Shown one piece after another: positions 58,370 to 64,000 of a stretch of 64,000 bases of DNA (its first letter is position 1; the number at the start of each line of letters is the position of its first letter). The stretch is from an uncultured Pseudomonadota bacterium (GTDB lineage: Bacteria > Pseudomonadota > Gammaproteobacteria > Steroidobacterales > Steroidobacteraceae). The notes beneath the pieces were generated by a model. The model saw only the letters and a program-made list of their open reading frames with translations, did no database searches and was not told where the DNA came from. The DNA lies in the NCBI GenBank assembly GCA_903832085.1, contig CAIKZZ010000006.1:1-64000 (forward strand), written 5' to 3'. The translations under genes and the position numbers were made by a program.

Positions 58370-59116
58370 ATGGCAGGTAAGCGTCTTTCAGCATGGTTTG
58401 TCTGTGGCGGGAAGTATCACGACATTGATTACGCTCGTGTCGAGCTACTGACGCTGCTTGGTGAACAAGAGCGTATCCGCACGCGCATGACGGAAGACTA
58501 TCGCGATGTGTCGATCCTCGATAAAACAGACTTATTGATCACGTATACAGTGGATGTATTGCCCGATGAGGCAGGCGCCAGTCGAATCCGTGACTGGGTC
58601 GCATCCGGTAAGCGCTGGCTCGCGTTACACGGCACGAACTCGACCTTGAAGTACATCAAGGGCAAGGGCTGGGACGCGCCACGCAGCGCACCGCTGTTCA
58701 TGGAAACCCTGGGCAGCCAGTTTGTCGCTCATCCCCCGATTCAACCTTACCGCGTGGAACTCACCAAACCCGAGCACCCGCTCGTGCGCGGTATTGAGCC
58801 ATTTGATGCGGACGATGAGCTATACCTATCAGAGCTTCACCCACCGTTTGAAACCCTCCTACATACTCGCTATAGCGGCGAGGCAAAGGGCTTCATTGAA
58901 AGCGATTGGGCAACCGACGAACCCCGCCCAGTCATGTACATCAAGCCCGTCGGCGCAGGTGAAGTTCTTTATCTGACTTTGGGCCATGCGCGTGGCAAAT
59001 ACGATATGCAGCCACTGATGGAGGAATACCCGCAAATTGAGCGTGGTAGCTGGAAGGAACCGGCATTTTATGAGCTATTGCGCCGCGGCATCCGCTGGGC
59101 CGCACGACTTGAGTGA
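58370..59116 (+). CDS. ThuA-like domain protein
   Basis: A 248-residue protein of the ThuA family (trehalose-utilisation, class I glutamine-amidotransferase-like fold): AWFVCGGKYHDIDYARVELL at the start, GKRWLALHGTNSTL in the middle, then HPLVRGIEPFDADDELYLSE and VLYLTLGHARGKYD. No amidotransferase cysteine is apparent at the usual elbow. ThuA-like proteins often accompany sugar oxidation genes, but here it sits between an SDR and a Rieske oxygenase, three bases after the first. Its function in this setting is unknown. Confidence 0.85.
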   Translation: MAGKRLSAWFVCGGKYHDIDYARVELLTLLGEQERIRTRMTEDYRDVSILDKTDLLITYTVDVLPDEAGASRIRDWVASGKRWLALHGTNSTLKYIKGKGWDAPRSAPLFMETLGSQFVAHPPIQPYRVELTKPEHPLVRGIEPFDADDELYLSELHPPFETLLHTRYSGEAKGFIESDWATDEPRPVMYIKPVGAGEVLYLTLGHARGKYDMQPLMEEYPQIERGSWKEPAFYELLRRGIRWAARLE

Positions 59117-59136
59117 CGCGAGCCTAGGAGGCGTAG

Positions 59137-60492
59137 ATGGCGAGTAATCCGTTGGATGAGGCACGAGCAGCCGCCCTACAAGAGGCATCGCGTACGCCTG
59201 CCTATAAGAAAGTCCGTCGCGTCGATCCGCAGGAAAGCCCTGTTGCCGCGAAAGAACCTGACCCAGAGTTGCCGCTCACGCTGATCCCCAAAGAGCGCTA
59301 CACCTCAACAGAGTTCATGCGCCTTGAATGGGAACGCATGTGGAGCAAGGTGTGGCTGCTCGGTGGACCCATGAGCGACCTGCGGGAGCCTGGTGATTAC
59401 ATAGCAACTGACATCGGCAAAGAATCTATTTTGATCGTGCGGCAAAAAGATGGTGGAGTCCGTGCGTTTTATAATGTGTGCCTACATCGAGGTAATCGAC
59501 TGCGCCCAGAGGGCGCAAGCTCCGCAGATTCATTCAAATGCCAGTATCACCACTGGGATTATGAGATAGACGGCTCCTTCAAACGCATTCCTGATTTAGA
59601 TACGTTCCCGCAAGGTGCGCCGCCCTGCCGCGGCCTAACCGAGTTGCCGTGCGATACGTGGGGCAGCTTCGTGTGGTTCAGCCTTGATCAAAACGTCGGT
59701 CCACTCAAAGATTTCTTACATCCCGTTGATCAACATCTCGCGCCTTACAATTTCCATAAGATGGCACTCACTCGCGATGTCACCGTTGAATGGGATTGCA
59801 ACTGGAAAACCTCGGTCGACGCATTTAACGAAAGTTACCATGTGCAAGGCATACACCCGCAACTTATGTGGTATCTGCATGACATTGATCTACAGATAGA
59901 CTGTTATGAGCGCCACAATCGTTATCTGATCCCTTTTGGCACCGTCTCGCCACGCGTGCGCAAACCACCAACGATCCCAGATCCGATCAAGGTGATCATG
60001 AAAGCTGCGGGCATGGACCCAGCCGATTATGACGAGCCAATTGAAAATATCCGGCGTGATGTACAGCGCTTTAAGCGCAAGCACGGCGCGACACAAGGCA
60101 AGGACTACTCGGGCCTAAATGACGATCAACTCACGGATGATTATCACTACTTGATCTTCCCGAACGTGACGTTGAATACGCACGCCGATGATCTCATGCT
60201 GTTTCGTCAGCGCCCGCATGCCACGGATCCAAACAAGATGTACTACGACATCTGGACCTTCGAGCTCGTGGCCGATGGGGCCGAGTGGCCGGAACGCCCC
60301 AAGCATCAGCGATTTTTACATGGCGATAAGTCGATTGGCCTCGTGCTCGACCAAGACTCGCAAAATCTACCGGGCGTACAGGCCGGCATGCACTCAGCCG
60401 GGTTTGAGGGTCTGTGGCTCGGCTCACAGGAACTACGCATCAGGCACTTCCATAAGGTGCTTGATGACTATCTCAAGAAGCCGCAAGCCTAG
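59137..60492 (+). CDS. Rieske-type aromatic ring-hydroxylating oxygenase, alpha subunit
   Basis: A 451-residue oxygenase. The N-terminal Rieske domain has ligands C115, H117, C135 and H138 (CLH, seventeen residues, CQYH). The catalytic domain has the mononuclear iron histidines H235 and H240 in NESYHVQGIHP, with a carboxylate probably supplied by the DQDS region near 405. A TAGGAGG precedes the ATG. No beta subunit gene follows, so it may be a homo-oligomeric oxygenase or a demethylase-like hydroxylase. Electrons could come from the divergent [2Fe-2S] ferredoxin; no reductase is in the window. Substrate unknown. Confidence 0.9.
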   Translation: MASNPLDEARAAALQEASRTPAYKKVRRVDPQESPVAAKEPDPELPLTLIPKERYTSTEFMRLEWERMWSKVWLLGGPMSDLREPGDYIATDIGKESILIVRQKDGGVRAFYNVCLHRGNRLRPEGASSADSFKCQYHHWDYEIDGSFKRIPDLDTFPQGAPPCRGLTELPCDTWGSFVWFSLDQNVGPLKDFLHPVDQHLAPYNFHKMALTRDVTVEWDCNWKTSVDAFNESYHVQGIHPQLMWYLHDIDLQIDCYERHNRYLIPFGTVSPRVRKPPTIPDPIKVIMKAAGMDPADYDEPIENIRRDVQRFKRKHGATQGKDYSGLNDDQLTDDYHYLIFPNVTLNTHADDLMLFRQRPHATDPNKMYYDIWTFELVADGAEWPERPKHQRFLHGDKSIGLVLDQDSQNLPGVQAGMHSAGFEGLWLGSQELRIRHFHKVLDDYLKKPQA

Positions 60493-60560
60493 GCGCCGCG
60501 CTCTGCCGCAGGCCACACTGTTTCATCACGCCACAGGATTTGACGCATTCCGCACCATAA

Positions 60561-60605
60561 AAAAACAATCACTCATGACTGTTTTAGTCAGTGTTGATTG
60601 TTTTT
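60561..60605. promoter_or_regulatory. 45-bp symmetric element between Rieske and E1alpha genes
   Basis: AAAAACAATCA (60561-60571) mirrors TGATTGTTTTT (60595-60605) exactly, and around the same centre TGACT (60576-60580) mirrors AGTCA (60586-60590). GACTGTTTT (60577-60585) repeats the half-site of the palindrome at 57493-57510. The right arm contains the -35 of the next promoter, which favours an operator. As RNA it would also be a hairpin ending in a T-run, so it may double as terminator of the Rieske unit. Confidence 0.65.
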
Positions 60606-60622
60606 AGTGGCTGCCGTACACT
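60594..60622 (+). promoter_or_regulatory. Promoter of the 2-oxoacid dehydrogenase operon
   Basis: TTGATT (60594-60599), 17 bases, TACACT (60617-60622). Optimal spacing and four of six matches in each box. The start of transcription would be about 45 bases before the TTG start of E1alpha. The -35 is inside the 45-bp symmetric element. Confidence 0.6.
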
Positions 60623-60676
60623 TAAAAATCACCCCTGCGCATCAGGTTCCGTACTGCCCGCTTGGAGACCAGACAC

Positions 60677-61666
60677 TTGGCTCACGCCCCCACCACACCG
60701 CCATTGAGCAAAGAGCAGCTACTCAAGGCATACCGCCAGATGAAGACGATCCGCGAGTTTGAGGAACGTCTGCACATCGAAATCCAAACGGGAGAAATCC
60801 CTGGCTTCACCCACTTGTACGCCGGCCAAGAAGCAGTGGCTGTGGGCGTCTGCGCCCATTTGTCAGATAGCGATTACATTGTAAGCACGCATCGCGGGCA
60901 TGGTCACTGCATTGCAAAAGGCTGCGATGTCGGCGGCATGATGCTCGAAATCTACGGGCGTGCCGCGGGCCTTTGCAAAGGCAAGGGCGGCTCCATGCAC
61001 ATCGCTGACGTTACCAAAGGCATGTTAGGCGCCAATGCCATCGTTGGCGGTGGTCCGCCGCTCGCGGTCGGCGCTGCCATCGCTTGCCGCAATCGCGGTG
61101 ACAAAACGGTCAGCATCGCCTTTGGTGGTGATGGCAGCGCCAACCAAGGCACTGTGTTTGAAGCAATGAATATGGCCGTCGTGCTCAAAGTTCCAACCGT
61201 CTTTGTGTTTGAAAATAATGGCTATGCGGAACACACCGGCGCTGACTATGCCGTCGGCTCCAAAGACATCGCCGGACGTGCGCGCGGCTTTGGTATGCCA
61301 GCTGAGAGCTGTGATGGCGCTGATTTCTTTGCGGTCTATGCGGCGGCGGGACGCGCCATCGCATTGGGTCGCGAGGGCAAGGGGCCGGCGACAATCGAGC
61401 CGCGCATTACACGCTATTACGGGCACTTTGAAGGTGACCCACAGCTGTATAGGGCAAAAGACGAGACCAAAGAACTACGCGAGACCATGGATTGCTTAAA
61501 AAACTTCCGTGCTCGAGTCACAAGGGAAGGTTGGTTAACCAACGCCGAAATGGATGCCATCGATAGCGACGTACTCGCACTCATCGATAGTGCCGTCAAA
61601 ACCGCACGCGCGGCACCTCCGCCAAACGATGCTGAACTTACCACCGACGTCTACGCGACTTATTGA
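60677..61666 (+). CDS. Thiamine-dependent 2-oxoacid (pyruvate/acetoin-type) dehydrogenase E1 alpha subunit
   Basis: A 329-residue E1alpha. The TPP/Mg motif is GDGSANQGTVFEAMNMA to ENNGYAEHTG, with STHRGHGHCIAKG and GKGGSMHIAD before it and RYYGHFEGDPQLYR with the regulatory-loop histidine after it. The start is TTG at 60677, chosen because GGAG lies nine bases upstream; another TTG at 60662 has none. The sequence resembles AcoA (acetoin dehydrogenase) and pyruvate E1alpha; branched-chain 2-oxoacids are also possible. Heads the E1alpha-E1beta-E2 operon. Confidence 0.92.
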   Translation: MAHAPTTPPLSKEQLLKAYRQMKTIREFEERLHIEIQTGEIPGFTHLYAGQEAVAVGVCAHLSDSDYIVSTHRGHGHCIAKGCDVGGMMLEIYGRAAGLCKGKGGSMHIADVTKGMLGANAIVGGGPPLAVGAAIACRNRGDKTVSIAFGGDGSANQGTVFEAMNMAVVLKVPTVFVFENNGYAEHTGADYAVGSKDIAGRARGFGMPAESCDGADFFAVYAAAGRAIALGREGKGPATIEPRITRYYGHFEGDPQLYRAKDETKELRETMDCLKNFRARVTREGWLTNAEMDAIDSDVLALIDSAVKTARAAPPPNDAELTTDVYATY

Positions 61667-61673
61667 GAAACCG

Positions 61674-62684
61674 ATGACACAGAAATCCATGCGTGACGCG
61701 ATCAATGAGGCGCTCCATCTGGAAATGGAACGTGACCCGCGAATTATTGTGCTAGGCGAAGACGTCTCCGGTGGTGCTGGTGGTACATCCGGCAATCGCG
61801 AAGCGTCAGGCGGCATCTTTGGTGTCACTAAAGGTCTGTGGCCTAAGTACGGCGATGCGCGTGTCATTGATACGCCCATATCCGAATCCGCCATCATCGG
61901 AGCTGCCGCGGGAGCCGCGCTTGCTGGCTTGCGACCCGTGGCTGAACTCATGTTTGCAGACTTTGTTGGCGTCTGCATGGACCAGATTTATAACCAAGCA
62001 GCCAAATTTCGCTATATGTTCGGCGGCAAAGGCTCCTGTCCCGTCGTCATCCGCACCGCAATGGGTGCCGGCATGAATATGGGCGCGCAGCATTCGCAGA
62101 CCATCTATCCGTTCATTACCGCGGTTCCTGGCATGAAAGTGGTTATCCCATCAAATGCCTATGATGCCAAAGGGCTCATGATCACTGCACTGCGCGGTGA
62201 TGATCCGGTCATGTTCTTCGAGCACAAGGCGCTCTACCCACGCAAAGGGGAAGTCCCGGATGGCGCCTACACAATCCCATTTGGCGAAGCGGCACTGGTG
62301 CGTGAAGGCGAACACGTCACGGTAGTGGCGCTTGCCCGCATGGTTGTGTTTGCAGAAAAAGCGATCGATGCACTCGCGAAAGAAGGTATCACCTGCGATC
62401 TCATTGATCCGCGCACCACGTCGCCCTTGGATGAAGAGACCATTTTGGAGAGCGTGGCCAGCACAGGGCGCCTCGTGGTCATCGATGAGTCACCCCCGCG
62501 CTGCAGCGTGGCTGCTGACATCGCAGCCATGGTGGCCTCCAAAGGGTTTCGGTCATTGAAAGCGCCCATCGTGCAAGTGACGGCGCCCCATGCGCCGGTG
62601 CCATTTGCGCGTGAACTTGAGCGTGCCTACGTGCCGAGTCCAGCGCGCATTGAGCAAGCGATCCGCGAAGTCCTTAAAGATTAA
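61674..62684 (+). CDS. 2-oxoacid dehydrogenase E1 beta subunit
   Basis: Partner of the preceding E1alpha; together they decarboxylate the 2-oxoacid (or cleave acetoin) and acylate E2. The 336-residue protein shows VLGEDVSGGAGG, DTPISESAIIGAAAGAALAG, FADFVGVCMDQIYNQAAK, GAGMNMGAQHSQTIYP and the C-terminal transketolase domain with DLIDPRTTSPLDEETI. It starts at the ATG at 61674, seven bases after the E1alpha stop; the longer frame overlaps E1alpha. Confidence 0.93.
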   Translation: MTQKSMRDAINEALHLEMERDPRIIVLGEDVSGGAGGTSGNREASGGIFGVTKGLWPKYGDARVIDTPISESAIIGAAAGAALAGLRPVAELMFADFVGVCMDQIYNQAAKFRYMFGGKGSCPVVIRTAMGAGMNMGAQHSQTIYPFITAVPGMKVVIPSNAYDAKGLMITALRGDDPVMFFEHKALYPRKGEVPDGAYTIPFGEAALVREGEHVTVVALARMVVFAEKAIDALAKEGITCDLIDPRTTSPLDEETILESVASTGRLVVIDESPPRCSVAADIAAMVASKGFRSLKAPIVQVTAPHAPVPFARELERAYVPSPARIEQAIREVLKD

Positions 62685-62708
62685 ATCGACCAATTACAGG
62701 AAGCGACC

Positions 62709-63956
62709 ATGAGCCAGCGCATCTTCCCGATCACAATGCCGAAGTGGGGCATTGAAATGCAGCAAGGGACCATCACGGAATGGCATTGTGCGGTGGGTCA
62801 AGCGATTAACAAGGGCGACACCTTGCTTGAGGTGGAAACCGAAAAAATCGTTAACTCGGTCGAGGCTCCCGTGGCCGGCACCTTGCGGCGCATTCTGGCC
62901 GACAAAGGCGCCACCGAAAATGTCGGTGCGTTGATTGCGCTGTTCGCTGACACCACGGTGCCCGAGGCGGAACTCGATGCGTTTGTCAGCACCTTCCGTC
63001 CCGCCAACACGAGCTTCGAGCCGGATGGTGACACCGGCACATCGGCCCCTGCGGCCCCAGCCTCTGCGTCCACCGAGAGCGCTGGCGACGGTGAGGCGCG
63101 TATCAGCCCCATTGCGCGGCGTATCGCAGAGCGCTTGGGAGTCGATATCACGCTCGTCAAGGGCACCGGCCGCAACGGCCGCGTCTCTAAGGAAGATGTC
63201 GAAGCCTACGCGGCCTCGGGTGGCAATAGTGCACCCGCGCCATCTCAGGCACCTGCTAGCGTGAACACGACGATCAGTACTGCCGGCGCGCCGCAGCGTG
63301 AGAAAATGACGTCCATGCGCGCAACCATAGCGAAGCGCCTGCTTGAGTCAAAACAGGGTATCCCACACTACCGGCTCGCGGCCGATGTGGACCTGACAGC
63401 ACTGATCGCAAAACGGTCAAACTTAAATACGCCATCAAGCAAAGTCTCGGTGAATGACCTACTGGTGCGCGCCTGCGCACTGGCTCTGATTCAGCACCCC
63501 ACCGTCAACGCACAGCTACAGGGCGACGAAGTGCTGCGCTACGCCCAGGCCGACATCTGTATCGCGGTTGCGACCGATAGCGGGCTCGTCACGCCCATCG
63601 TGCGCCAAGCCGAGACAAAAACAGCTGCCGCCATTGGTAACGAGATTGCATCGCTTGCGGAACGTGCACGTACCGGCAAGCTCAGCCGTGAGGACATCAC
63701 GGGTGGCACGTTCACGATCTCAAACCTCGGCATGTTTGGCATAGACCGCTTTGATGCCATCATCAACCCGCCCCAAGTTGCCATACTTGCGGTCGGTGCA
63801 GGCACTGACCGTGCGATCGTCAAAAATGGGCAGGTCATGATCGCCAAAGTAGCGACCCTGACATTAAGCTGCGACCATCGCGTAGTGGATGGAGCGGTGG
63901 GCGCCCAGTTCATGGCGACTTTGAAGGGACTGATCGAGTCGGCCACTACGCTGTAA
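62709..63956 (+). CDS. 2-oxoacid dehydrogenase E2 (dihydrolipoamide acyltransferase)
   Basis: Core subunit that receives the acyl group on lipoyl-lysine and passes it to CoA. One lipoyl domain (1-80) with K46 in VETEKIVNS, a hinge rich in alanine, proline and serine, an E1/E3-binding domain at about 138-175 (ISPIARRIAERLGVDITLVK), a second hinge and the catalytic domain with SCDHRVVDG (H390) near the C-terminus. At 415 residues with a single lipoyl domain it resembles acetoin and pyruvate complexes of the single-domain kind. It follows E1beta by 24 bases. Confidence 0.94.
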   Translation: MSQRIFPITMPKWGIEMQQGTITEWHCAVGQAINKGDTLLEVETEKIVNSVEAPVAGTLRRILADKGATENVGALIALFADTTVPEAELDAFVSTFRPANTSFEPDGDTGTSAPAAPASASTESAGDGEARISPIARRIAERLGVDITLVKGTGRNGRVSKEDVEAYAASGGNSAPAPSQAPASVNTTISTAGAPQREKMTSMRATIAKRLLESKQGIPHYRLAADVDLTALIAKRSNLNTPSSKVSVNDLLVRACALALIQHPTVNAQLQGDEVLRYAQADICIAVATDSGLVTPIVRQAETKTAAAIGNEIASLAERARTGKLSREDITGGTFTISNLGMFGIDRFDAIINPPQVAILAVGAGTDRAIVKNGQVMIAKVATLTLSCDHRVVDGAVGAQFMATLKGLIESATTL

Positions 63957-63991
63957 ACACGGTTGCCGCGCTCCATTGAGGAGTGCGGCTA

Positions 63992-64000
63992 ATGACTGTC
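63992..64000 (+). CDS. Start of the next gene in the operon (partial)
   Basis: An ATG eight bases before the window end, with GAGGAG upstream at 63979-63984, probably opens another gene of the E1-E2 operon. E3 (dihydrolipoamide dehydrogenase) would be expected, but only three codons are visible. Confidence 0.35.

Overview
The window reads as a chromosome segment of a free-living gammaproteobacterium. The evidence is gene order: ndk, rlmN, pilF, rodZ, hisS, yfgM, bamB and der lie in one same-strand run, guaB-guaA sit beside xseA, the cysteine desulfurase block is followed by trmJ and suhB, and queA-tgt-yajC-secD-secF form another block. The second half (IcmF mutase, thiolase, ETF-ubiquinone oxidoreductase, giant NAD-glutamate dehydrogenase, many short-chain dehydrogenases, a Rieske oxygenase) points to an aerobic heterotroph living on fatty, branched or cyclic carbon compounds. 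I cannot place it below class from the sequence alone; a Steroidobacter/Nevskia-like lineage is a guess.

Layout. 1-211: an AT-rich junction just after the 3' end of guaA, holding a perfect 12-bp inverted repeat and the first 17 codons of a leftward gene that looks like the start of a guaA-site integrase, so a genomic island may begin at the left edge. 212-15385: housekeeping genes, nearly all leftward: purine synthesis (guaA, guaB), Der GTPase, outer-membrane assembly (bamB, yfgM), hisS, rodZ, pilF, rlmN, ndk, and a reduced Fe-S assembly set (IscA, a degenerate IscU-like protein, an IscS-type desulfurase), then trmJ. xseA runs the other way. 15477-26246: suhB, then a leftward block of amino-acid permease, kup, TerC, secF, secD, yajC, tgt, queA, and a rightward tRNA-Leu(CAA). 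26270-33910: a NUDIX hydrolase, fdxA, dsbC, xerD, a PlsC-type acyltransferase, the fused B12 mutase IcmF and a CsrA-like protein with a long tail. 33911-34362 holds no convincing gene.

34363-64000 runs mostly rightward and is catabolic. An HTH protein with a pseudo-receiver domain is followed by thiolase, two short-chain dehydrogenases, an M16 peptidase pair and ETF-QO, a coherent beta-oxidation and electron-transfer set. After an enolase-superfamily enzyme and AcuI (leftward) come a short-chain dehydrogenase, a glutathione transferase, a ZapE-like ATPase, the 1599-residue NAD-glutamate dehydrogenase and gpmA. From 53.4 kb there is a degradation-type cluster: enoyl-CoA hydratase with its TetR regulator, a short-chain dehydrogenase, a Tat-exported aminotransferase-like protein, a [2Fe-2S] ferredoxin, then dehydrogenase, ThuA-like protein and Rieske oxygenase, then E1alpha, E1beta and E2 of a 2-oxoacid dehydrogenase complex. 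The promoters of the last two transcription units carry the same operator-like motif, so I infer that they are co-regulated. This ferredoxin/Rieske/ThuA/2-oxoacid dehydrogenase unit is the best candidate in the window for an undescribed system.
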